This document shows, piece by piece, positions 1 through 7,257 of a stretch of 12,071 bases of DNA (within the stretch, counting starts at the first letter, position 1; every line of letters begins with the position of its first letter). Where the stretch lies: NCBI GenBank assembly GCA_000432655.1, contig HF986301.1, positions 1 to 12,071 on the forward strand, in the 5' to 3' direction. Made by a program: the position numbers and the translations under genes. Source of the stretch: Bacteroides sp. CAG:1060. GTDB lineage: Bacteria; Bacteroidota; Bacteroidia; Bacteroidales; UBA932. The notes below the pieces were generated by a model. It was not told the origin of the DNA. It ran no database searches and saw nothing but the letters and a program-made list of their open reading frames with translations.

Positions 1-19
1 TCGTTATCTCTCTCAGTAT

Positions 20-30
20 TGTCAATGATC
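20..30 (-). promoter_or_regulatory. boxA-like antitermination element in a putative stable-RNA leader
   Basis: Read on the minus strand this is GATCATTGACA, which matches 8 of 11 positions of the E. coli rrn boxA core GCTCTTTAACA. It lies about 30-40 bases downstream of the predicted transcription start of the promoter at 62-92. In rRNA operons boxA binds the NusB/NusE antitermination complex. The identification rests on position plus partial similarity, so it is tentative; the RNA gene itself would lie beyond the left edge. Confidence 0.4.
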
Positions 31-41
31 TTTCAATTGTG

Positions 42-59
42 TTCCCCTCGTGAGGGGAG
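42..59 (-). other. Hairpin at the 5' end of the leader transcript
   Basis: The inverted repeat TTCCCC(T)...(A)GGGGAA-type stem spans 43-48 and 53-58 with a four-base loop, and a possible extra G-T pair at 42/59. On the minus strand it begins within a few bases of the predicted start of transcription from the promoter at 62-92, so the RNA would start with a stable stem. No T-run follows it in either direction, so it does not look like an intrinsic terminator. A role in transcript stability or initiation is inference. Confidence 0.6.
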
Positions 60-61
60 TG

Positions 62-92
62 CAAAGGTAGACATTATTTTTTAATCCGCAAA
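62..92 (-). promoter_or_regulatory. Strong Bacteroidota primary-sigma promoter, probably for an rRNA or other stable-RNA operon
   Basis: On the minus strand the -33 element TTTG (89-92) is followed after exactly 19 bases by the -7 element TACCTTTG (62-69), a perfect fit to the Bacteroidota consensus TTTG-N19/20-TAnnTTTG. Upstream of -33 (93-118) lie two A-tracts on the minus strand, resembling the UP elements of strong rRNA promoters. Transcription would run leftwards out of the window, through a start-site hairpin and a boxA-like element. The promoter is very well supported; that it drives an rRNA operon is inference from the leader architecture. Confidence 0.8.
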
Positions 93-163
93 CTTTTTTC
101 GACATTTTTTTAAAAATCGTTTCCGTTTGCTTTCCGTATGTCTATTTGCCCGGTTCCCGCCGC

Positions 164-1390
164 TTAGGACGGGTCAGCATAAAGCTTGATGATATTCAGA
201 ATAACAGCCTCGGCTTTCTCCATATTTTCGACGGTCACCCATTCGAACTTGCCGTGGAAATTCAGACCGCCGGCGAAGATATTCGGACACGGCAGTCCCT
301 TGAACGACAGGTTGGCGCCATCTGTCCCGCCACGAATAGGCTGAATATGCGGCTTGATGCCCGCCATCTCCATTGCCTTGACTGCTTTTTCTACTATATG
401 ATAGTGCGGCTCCACCTGCTCGCGCATATTGCGGTATTGGTCCTTGATGGTAAGCAAGGCGGTACCGGCTCCATATCTGGCATTGATAAATGCCTCGCAG
501 TCACGCATGGTTTTCTTCAGAGCCTCGAACTTGACACTGTCGTGATCTCTTATTATATAGGTCACGTCACTTTCCTCAACCGTCCCCTTGAACCCGATTA
601 TATGAAGGAAGCCCTCATAACCTTCGGTGTATTCCGGCTTTTGGCTTGACGGAAGCAGCGCATCAAACTCCTCGGCGATGCGAATGGCATTGAGCATCTT
701 CCCCTTGGCATATCCCGGATGAACATTTCTTCCCTGAACATGCAGCGAGGCTGATGCCGCATTGAAGTTCTCGAACTCAAGTTCGCCTACTTCCCCTCCG
801 TCCATGGTATATGCATAGTCCGCGCCGAATCTCTCAACGTCAAATTTGACGACTCCCCTTCCAATCTCCTCATCAGGAGTGAATCCGATACAGATCTTTC
901 CATGCTTGAATTCCGGGTGCTCCACGATATACTGCACAGCGCTCATGATCTCAGCCACTCCGGCCTTATCATCCGCACCCAGCAATGTCGTCCCGTCGGT
1001 AGTGATAAGCGTCTCGCCCTTATGTGCAAGCAGTTCCGGAAAATCTCCGACAGCAAGTACAAGTCCGGGCACACCTTTCAAAGGAACGTCACTTCCGTCA
1101 TAATCAGGGATAATCTGAGGTTTAACATCAGCTCCGCTCGCATCCGGAGACGTGTCCACATGAGCGATAAATCCTATAGCAGGCACCGCCTCCTCCACAT
1201 TTGAAGGGATGGACGCCATGACATAACCCCACTCGTCAAGGGTCGCCTCCACGCCAAGCCCGGCAAGCTCGTCCCGGAGCATCCTCAAAAGATTCAGTTC
1301 CTTTTCTGCTGAAGGCTGAGTTTCACTGTCTTCATTGGACATGGTGTCCACGGCCACATATCTTAAAAATCTGTCTTGTATCTTTTCCAT
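164..1390 (-). CDS. pepT: Peptidase T (tripeptide aminopeptidase)
   Basis: A 408-residue cytoplasmic zinc aminopeptidase of family M20B, the usual length of PepT, which removes the N-terminal residue from tripeptides. The two-zinc active site can be read in full: HVDT (His77, Asp79), LGADDKAG (Asp140, bridging), TPDEEIG (Glu174 base, Glu175), Asp197 in MDGGE and His379 in GGLNFHGK. The dimerisation (lid) domain sits at about residues 205-320, with [12 protein letters not shown] at its start and [11 protein letters not shown] after it. No signal peptide. The start ATG lies 42 bases after the stop of the GH43-like gene, in an A/T-rich stretch without a clear Shine-Dalgarno. It is the last gene of the run; the downstream neighbour is the putative stable-RNA promoter. 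Presence beside an OPT transporter gene fits peptide use. Confidence 0.96.
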   Translation of the reverse strand: MEKIQDRFLRYVAVDTMSNEDSETQPSAEKELNLLRMLRDELAGLGVEATLDEWGYVMASIPSNVEEAVPAIGFIAHVDTSPDASGADVKPQIIPDYDGSDVPLKGVPGLVLAVGDFPELLAHKGETLITTDGTTLLGADDKAGVAEIMSAVQYIVEHPEFKHGKICIGFTPDEEIGRGVVKFDVERFGADYAYTMDGGEVGELEFENFNAASASLHVQGRNVHPGYAKGKMLNAIRIAEEFDALLPSSQKPEYTEGYEGFLHIIGFKGTVEESDVTYIIRDHDSVKFEALKKTMRDCEAFINARYGAGTALLTIKDQYRNMREQVEPHYHIVEKAVKAMEMAGIKPHIQPIRGGTDGANLSFKGLPCPNIFAGGLNFHGKFEWVTVENMEKAEAVILNIIKLYADPS

Positions 1391-1432
1391 ATCATTAAAT
1401 TTTCAATAAACATTCATTCTGTCAATCATGGA

Positions 1433-3532
1433 TTATTGCACATCTTCTATGGTAACGACTATCCGTCCACAAGTTTTTCCCGGAATAATCTTCATCTTCA
1501 TCTTGCGAAGAACAGTTGTACCAACACCCATCTCGGTGCAGTCCTGCTCATAAGTAGGTGCCGGATTTTTCTTCTTGGATATAAGCTGCTTTTCAGTAAG
1601 CTCACCATTAAAGAATACGGGGCCATAAGAGTGGCTGAGTACCCAATAGCCAGGCGTAACGTTATCAAACACATATTCGTTCACGCCTTCCTTTATCATA
1701 TAATAGACAGTATTGCTGTTCTGGCTGTACCCTGAAACCCTTTCACCAGGATTCCTCTTCATAAGCTGAATCTCGGCGCCCGTGCCCTTCGTGGCCAGAG
1801 TATTCTCATGATACTGTCCCAGACCGCAGTCAAATGCCTCCACTTCGAAATAATACTCAGGAGCGACATTGAGGCTGTGCATATAAAGTGTGGTCTTGCC
1901 GTAAACGATATAGCTGTTATAAAGTTTGTCCGGCTCTATGCCATAGCGGACCACATATCCGTCAGCTCCCGGGACAGGACTCCAGAGAAGGTTTGCCTCT
2001 CGCCTGTCTTCAGGATTGCGCACCACCTTCACATCATTCACCTTGGTTCTTGACATATTCGGTGTGGTTCCGAATATTCGAAGATCCTTGATGCTGAAGA
2101 GGGCATTGTCATAGCAGGCGACGTTGTTGACCCGCACATAACGAGCGGTCACGCCCTCACCAGGGAGTTCGTTGTAGTCATGACGGAACTCCTGTTTGTT
2201 GGAAGACTTGTCAATTATTGTAGTCCAGGTCTGTTTGTCCGAAGATACCTCCACGGTATAGCACTGGTAATGTTCCGGAAGCGGTGCAGAAGTACCGAAT
2301 CTTCCCGAAGCCGCAGATGCAGCACCGATGTGGTCCCAGTTGATCTGAATGGCACGTATGGTTGCAGGAGCACCGAAATCCACCATAAAATATTCGCCGG
2401 CCTGACCTGTTTCCGCCACCCAATATGTAAGGAAGTTCTCATCAAGTGCATTTTGCGCCTTGCTTCCCTTCTGAGTGGAAGACACCTCTGTGCGTTTTCC
2501 ATAAGAGAGAAGCATCCAATCGGCATAATTGTCAGCACCCTCACCCTTACGCATGTCAGGATAGAACTGAGGATAGTCTCCAAGAGAAGTGTTGGAATAC
2601 ATCACCCCGTCCTTATCCACAGCCGTAGGATAGATGGCAAGTTCGGATCCTCTGCCGCTTCCTCCGAACTGCGCCGGAATCATGCATATTGTCCACAGCC
2701 GCCCGTTCTTGTCATGGAAAGTGCTGCCGTGGCCGGCCCCTACCTGGAAACCGCTGGTCTTGAACGTAAGAGGGTTATGTTCCGAATAGGTAAAAGGCCC
2801 CATCGGACTGTCACCCACATACACTCCATGCGAATATGATATGAATTCAAGGCCGATAGCGGCATATTGCAAATAATACTTGCCGTTATGCTTTGTCATC
2901 CATGGTCCCTCAATCCACGGGTACTCTTCTTCAAAATAGTCTCTGCGGCCGTTAAAGATGGAATAGATTACATCTTCAGGCTTTCTCGCCTCGAAACCAT
3001 GAGACAGGATATCGCTGAAGAAAAGCGGCACAGGCTCACATATTTCCTTGTATGTCACAGGATCAAGCTCAACCACCTTGAACGGCATAATCTGGGACCA
3101 GCCGTAATAAAGGTACAGACGCCCGTCATCATCGACAAACATATTGGCATCTCCGTAACGGTCGCTGTCGAGCTCTCCGCACTTCTCCCAAAGTCCCTTT
3201 TTTGGATCAATGGCCCTGTACACATTACGATTGTTCATGGAACAGCCGATGAGAACCCCATTCTGCTCTACAACGGACACTACGCCTCCAGGATATCCAG
3301 GGGCATCCACATAAGTCCAATTCCTGAAATCAGGCGAATACCAATATCCTTTGCGGTGAGAAACGAAGAGGTAATAGTCATCCTGATAGATAAGCACTAC
3401 CGGTTCTCCGCCGCGATAGGCTCTTTCATTGCCTATCACCACATCCAAAGGATTGGCGAAGGTCGCAGGCTGCTGGGCAAATGCACTTATTCCAAGCGTC
3501 GCGGCCACAAAAATGGAAATCAATCGTTTCAT
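1433..3532 (-). CDS. Secreted GH43-like glycoside hydrolase with discoidin and fibronectin III domains
   Basis: A 699-residue exported protein. Residues 1-19 form a signal peptide (MKRL, hydrophobic stretch, AFA|QQ). Residues ~25-335 look like the five-bladed propeller of clan GH-F/GH43: YYLF, YSPDFRNW, DANMFVDDDGRLYLYY, WIEGPWMTKHNGKYYL, GHGSTFHDKNGRLW. Glu208 fits the general acid and Asp128 the pKa modulator. At the usual catalytic-base position the motif is GGEPVV, with Glu43 in place of the common Asp. Residues ~345-488 resemble a discoidin (F5/8 type C) carbohydrate-binding domain (ALDENFLTYW, VDFGAPATIRAIQI, YTVEVSSDKQTW, RYVRV). Residues ~495-585 resemble Fn3. The last ~110 residues are beta-rich and not recognised. 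GH43 enzymes act on arabinans, xylans and related glycans; the substrate cannot be told here. No SusC/SusD pair is adjacent. Confidence 0.85.
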   Translation of the reverse strand: MKRLISIFVAATLGISAFAQQPATFANPLDVVIGNERAYRGGEPVVLIYQDDYYLFVSHRKGYWYSPDFRNWTYVDAPGYPGGVVSVVEQNGVLIGCSMNNRNVYRAIDPKKGLWEKCGELDSDRYGDANMFVDDDGRLYLYYGWSQIMPFKVVELDPVTYKEICEPVPLFFSDILSHGFEARKPEDVIYSIFNGRRDYFEEEYPWIEGPWMTKHNGKYYLQYAAIGLEFISYSHGVYVGDSPMGPFTYSEHNPLTFKTSGFQVGAGHGSTFHDKNGRLWTICMIPAQFGGSGRGSELAIYPTAVDKDGVMYSNTSLGDYPQFYPDMRKGEGADNYADWMLLSYGKRTEVSSTQKGSKAQNALDENFLTYWVAETGQAGEYFMVDFGAPATIRAIQINWDHIGAASAASGRFGTSAPLPEHYQCYTVEVSSDKQTWTTIIDKSSNKQEFRHDYNELPGEGVTARYVRVNNVACYDNALFSIKDLRIFGTTPNMSRTKVNDVKVVRNPEDRREANLLWSPVPGADGYVVRYGIEPDKLYNSYIVYGKTTLYMHSLNVAPEYYFEVEAFDCGLGQYHENTLATKGTGAEIQLMKRNPGERVSGYSQNSNTVYYMIKEGVNEYVFDNVTPGYWVLSHSYGPVFFNGELTEKQLISKKKNPAPTYEQDCTEMGVGTTVLRKMKMKIIPGKTCGRIVVTIEDVQ

Positions 3533-3556
3533 TGTTATATAATTATGTTAACAGTA

Positions 3557-5233
3557 TCAAAATAGCATCAGTATCTGTCCGGAAATGACTCTAAGGAACA
3601 TTTCCACCGGATAAACGGTAGCGTACGCCACGGAAGGCGCATCATCATCCACCGTGCTGAGTGCATAGTTCAGTGCTATAGGATTGGCCATAGCGCCACA
3701 CAACATGCCGACATTGGAAGAATAATCCGTATGGAAGACCTTTCCGGCAATGAATCCCACAAGCAGGACGGGAACAAGGGTCAACACCACGCTTATACCT
3801 ATCCATATCAGCCCCTCCGGCCTGAATACCGTGGAGAAAAACTCCGGTCCGGCGCTCAATCCCAATGCAGCAAGATAGAATGTAAGTCCGAGCTGCCTCA
3901 ACATAAGATTTGCGCTGTGCGTTGTATAAGTGGTGATATGCAGTCTCGGACCGAACGCACCCATCAGGATCCCGATAATTATCGGACCGCCCGCTATACC
4001 AAGACGGACAGGGACGTTCATGCCGGGCACGGAAATAGGCAGACTTCCGAGTACAAGACCAAGCATAATCCCGACAAAAATGAAAAGCAGATTCGGATTG
4101 CGGAGTTCCTTTTCCTGATTGCCGAGCACATTCGCAACCTTGTCAATGGCGCGTTCTTCTCCGACGATTGTCAGTTTGTCCCCCATCTGAAGACGCAAGT
4201 CTCTGGACGGCAAGATGTCGATACCGGCACGGTTGACGCGGGTAATATTGATTCTGTAGGCGTTGCGCAGATGCAGGTCACCCAGTTTGGCGCCATTAAG
4301 TTCCGTCCTGGTGACAAACACATGTCTGGAAACCAGTATTCCGTCAAGGTGGTTCCAGTCTATGTCCTTGCTGTTCCAGTCGCCGGCGACCCGTGTACCG
4401 AAAAGCTGCTCGGCCGCACTGACCTCATTTTCTCTTGTCAGCACCAGCACATGCTCACCCTCTTCCAATATCGTATCCCCGTCCGGAAGTATCACCTGAC
4501 CACGGCCGTTCCCCCCATTGGACTTCCATACACGAGATATCACCACACGAATATGGGTGCTTTTCATTATCTCCTTCAACGTCTTTCCGAAAATGGCAGG
4601 ATTGCTGACACTGAATTCAGTAACGAATGCAGGTTTGTCATGTTCCTGCTTGCCTTCAGAACTTTTCCGGAACAGCACCCGCAGTATCATCACACAAATC
4701 ATGACCCCGACAACACCGAAAGGATATCCCACCGCACATGCAGTAGCCATGGTATTGCTAAGATCCGAAGCTTCCGGATTTATCTGCAGAAGCGTCTGCT
4801 GGGCCGCACCAAGCATTGGAGTATTGGTAACCGCCCCAGACAGAAGCCCCGCACCGACAGGCAGCGGAATGCCAAACAGAGCACTGAGCCCGACTGCCAT
4901 GAAAGTTCCAATCAAAAGCACTGCAAAGGCAAGCAGGTTCAGTTTGATGCCGCCTTTACGAAGTGATGGGAAAAAGCTGGGGCCAACTTCCAATCCAAGG
5001 GCATACACAAACAGCACAAGGCCGAAATTCTGCGCCAGGGCCAGCATTTGCGGGTTGATGTGAAGCCCGAAATGGCCCACAAGGATACCTGCAAAGAACA
5101 CAAATGTGACCCCAAGACTGATACCTTTGATCTTCAGCCTATTGCACATAAGACCTAAAACACATATCAGGCAGAGTACAAGAATCGCCTGAGTATATGT
5201 CTGCTCCGTGAATAGTTGAATTATCCAGTTCAT
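3557..5233 (-). CDS. AspT/YidE/YbjL-family transporter with two RCK_C (TrkA-C) domains
   Basis: A 558-residue inner-membrane protein built as two homologous membrane halves around a soluble centre. The halves, about residues 1-188 and 380-558, carry paired motifs: FGLVLFVYALGLEVGPSFF versus LGLTFYLAALGLSAGPEFF, and GAVTNTPMLGAAQQ versus GAMANPIALNYA. Residues ~200-285 and ~292-372 are two RCK_C-like domains (GQVILPDGDTILEEGEHVLV; LRLQMGDKLTIVGEE), which in related proteins gate transport in response to a ligand. The family includes aspartate:alanine exchangers and many uncharacterised members, so the substrate is unknown; YidE/YbjL-like is a safe label. Length is typical. The ATG follows the OPT stop by 26 bases and has an unusually clear purine-rich Shine-Dalgarno (AAGGGGG) about ten bases upstream. 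Confidence 0.9.
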   Translation of the reverse strand: MNWIIQLFTEQTYTQAILVLCLICVLGLMCNRLKIKGISLGVTFVFFAGILVGHFGLHINPQMLALAQNFGLVLFVYALGLEVGPSFFPSLRKGGIKLNLLAFAVLLIGTFMAVGLSALFGIPLPVGAGLLSGAVTNTPMLGAAQQTLLQINPEASDLSNTMATACAVGYPFGVVGVMICVMILRVLFRKSSEGKQEHDKPAFVTEFSVSNPAIFGKTLKEIMKSTHIRVVISRVWKSNGGNGRGQVILPDGDTILEEGEHVLVLTRENEVSAAEQLFGTRVAGDWNSKDIDWNHLDGILVSRHVFVTRTELNGAKLGDLHLRNAYRINITRVNRAGIDILPSRDLRLQMGDKLTIVGEERAIDKVANVLGNQEKELRNPNLLFIFVGIMLGLVLGSLPISVPGMNVPVRLGIAGGPIIIGILMGAFGPRLHITTYTTHSANLMLRQLGLTFYLAALGLSAGPEFFSTVFRPEGLIWIGISVVLTLVPVLLVGFIAGKVFHTDYSSNVGMLCGAMANPIALNYALSTVDDDAPSVAYATVYPVEMFLRVISGQILMLF

Positions 5234-5242
5234 TCAATCAAC

Positions 5243-5249
5243 CCCCTTA
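5243..5249 (-). promoter_or_regulatory. Shine-Dalgarno-like ribosome binding site before the AspT/YidE-type gene
   Basis: On the minus strand AAGGGGG occurs about ten bases before the ATG at 5233. Most starts in this window lack such a site, as is usual in Bacteroidota, so this one stands out and supports the chosen start. Confidence 0.45.
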
Positions 5250-5259
5250 TGCTGTAGAG

Positions 5260-7257
5260 TTACTTTTTATCCGTTTTCATGGAAGCCAAAATCATATACG
5301 CGCATATCGCTACAAGCGGAATAATGGCAATCATCTCGGCACCTGAAGCCGCATTGCCGGGGAGCACTCTGTTCCACTCCGTGAGGAAACAGTCAACTTT
5401 CGCAAACTTAAGAATTGCAGAAACAACGCCCATAAGCGCACCACCGGCAATGAAACCGCTGGCGATAAGAGTACCTCTTTCCTGACGGGCCGCATTAATC
5501 TCCTTGTCCTTGCTGCGGGAGCCGACAAACCATGCTATGGCTCCACCCAAAAGCAGAGGCAGGTTCAAATCAATAGGAATGAACATTCCAAGGCAGAATG
5601 CCAGTGCCGGAACCTTGAATACCGTAAGCAGTATCGCTATTACGGCTCCGATACCATAAAGAAGCCAAGGAGCATTGCCTCCGTTCATCATAGGCTGGAT
5701 AACGGCTGCCATAGCGCTGGCCTGAGGTGCCACAAGCGAACCTTCTCCGGTAAAACCATAGGTTTTGTTGAGCACGAGCATCACTCCGCCTACAGTAGCG
5801 GCGGCAACGGCGACACCGACGAATTTCCACGCTTCCTGTTTCTTCGGCGTAGTACCAATCCAATAACCTATCTTGAAGTCAGTTATGAGACCACCGGCAG
5901 TGGAAAGAGCCGTACATACAACTCCTCCTATCACCATGGCGGCTACCATTCCGGCATTGCCTTTAAGTCCGGCGACAACAAGCACCAGAGCGGTGATAAT
6001 CAATGTCATGATAGTCATACCACTCACCGGGTTGGTTCCCACAATAGCGATGGCGTTGGCAGCCACAGTAGTGAAAAGGAACGAAATGACGGCTACGATA
6101 ATAAGTCCGAGAAGTGCCTGCCAGATATTGTTGACAACCCCGCCGAATGCAAAAAAGCAGAACACGGCAAGAAGTGTGAAGGCGATGCCCCACACGACTG
6201 TCTTCATAGGGAGATCCTCCTGCGTGCGCTCTGCGGCAACCGCAGTGGAAGATCCCTTGCGCTTGAATTCGGAAGCAGCAAGACCGATGGCACTCTTTAT
6301 AACCCCGGCACTCTTTATGATACCGATAATACCGGCCGTAGCAATACCTCCGATACCTATATGCCTTGCATATTCCTTGAATATCTGGTCAGGAGACATC
6401 TGCGAAATCGGAGTCGTGATACCGATATTCATAAGATCTATCACATCTCCGCCCCAAATAAGATTCATGAGAGGAATAATCACAAGCCACACCAGGAATG
6501 AGCCGCAGCAAATGATAAACGCATACTTGAGTCCGACGATGTAGCCAAGACCAAGCACGGCGGCTCCGGTATTGAGCTTGAGAACGACTTTCGCTTTGTC
6601 GGCAACAACCTGTCCCCAATGAGTCACCGTGGTGCTGAGGGTCTCAGCCCATGCACCGAACGTAGATACGGCGAAATCATAAAGTCCGCCCACAAGTCCG
6701 GCAGCAAGCAGAGTTCTGGCACTTTTACCACCACTCTCTCCGCTCACCAGCACCTGCGCGGTAGCCGTAGCCTCAGGGAACGGATACTTTCCGTGCATTT
6801 CCTTTACAAAATACTTGCGGAACGGCACGAGGAAAAGAATTCCGAGAAATCCTCCCAGAGCAGAACTCAGGAACATCTGCCAGAAATTGACGTCAAGACC
6901 GAGAATATAAATCGCAGGCAGGGTAAAAATAGCACCGGCCACCACCACACCGGAACATGCACCGATGCTCTGGATAATGACATTCTGCCCAAGGCCACCT
7001 TTCTTTCCCAAAGCCCCTGTCACGCCCACTGCAATAATGGAAATCGGGATAGCGGCTTCAAAAACCTGTCCAACCTTCAGACCGAGAAATGCTGCTGCAG
7101 CAGAAAAAAGAATAGTCATCAGCAAGCCGAGAATCACCGAATACGGGGTGACTTCGAGTGGCTTCTCGTCAGAGCTCAGGAGCGGTTTGTAAGATTCGCC
7201 CGGTTTCAATTCCCGATGTGCGTTCTCGGGAAGACTCAGATTTTTGTTCTCTTTCAT
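5260..7257 (-). CDS. OPT-family oligopeptide transporter
   Basis: A 665-residue polytopic inner-membrane protein of the prokaryotic OPT family, proton-coupled importers of oligopeptides or, in some members, metal chelates. Seen: N-terminal LKPGESYKPLL followed by EVTPYSVILGLLMT; a first membrane block with GLKVGQVFEAAIPISI; the family motif KYPFPEATATAQVL at about 157-170; GTNPVSGMT at 407-415; FKIGYWIGTTPKKQE at 461-475; and roughly 14-16 hydrophobic segments to residue 660. I chose the ATG at 7257 rather than the in-frame TTG at 7299: the conserved family N-terminus begins just after the ATG, and the extra 14 residues only repeat the coding of the upstream gene. Even so, the gene overlaps the end of the OstA-like gene by 89 bases in another frame. 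Its partner downstream genes (AspT-like, pepT) suggest peptide nutrition. Confidence 0.93.
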   Translation of the reverse strand: MKENKNLSLPENAHRELKPGESYKPLLSSDEKPLEVTPYSVILGLLMTILFSAAAAFLGLKVGQVFEAAIPISIIAVGVTGALGKKGGLGQNVIIQSIGACSGVVVAGAIFTLPAIYILGLDVNFWQMFLSSALGGFLGILFLVPFRKYFVKEMHGKYPFPEATATAQVLVSGESGGKSARTLLAAGLVGGLYDFAVSTFGAWAETLSTTVTHWGQVVADKAKVVLKLNTGAAVLGLGYIVGLKYAFIICCGSFLVWLVIIPLMNLIWGGDVIDLMNIGITTPISQMSPDQIFKEYARHIGIGGIATAGIIGIIKSAGVIKSAIGLAASEFKRKGSSTAVAAERTQEDLPMKTVVWGIAFTLLAVFCFFAFGGVVNNIWQALLGLIIVAVISFLFTTVAANAIAIVGTNPVSGMTIMTLIITALVLVVAGLKGNAGMVAAMVIGGVVCTALSTAGGLITDFKIGYWIGTTPKKQEAWKFVGVAVAAATVGGVMLVLNKTYGFTGEGSLVAPQASAMAAVIQPMMNGGNAPWLLYGIGAVIAILLTVFKVPALAFCLGMFIPIDLNLPLLLGGAIAWFVGSRSKDKEINAARQERGTLIASGFIAGGALMGVVSAILKFAKVDCFLTEWNRVLPGNAASGAEMIAIIPLVAICAYMILASMKTDKK

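Noticed and set aside
147..163. GC-rich stretch after the pepT stop as a possible intrinsic terminator.
   Set aside because: Only a three-base stem (CGG/CCG) can be formed, and no T-run follows on the minus strand.
3560..3590. TATTTTG near the GH43-like start, resembling a -7 element.
   Set aside because: It is one base short of TAnnTTTG, has no TTTG at the right distance, and is simply the last codons of the AspT/YidE-type gene.
3731..4966. A 411-codon open frame on the plus strand, opposite the AspT/YidE-type gene.
   Set aside because: It has no membrane, domain or signal features, is rich in Gln, His, Arg and Thr as expected for antisense reading, and lies wholly opposite a well-supported transporter gene.
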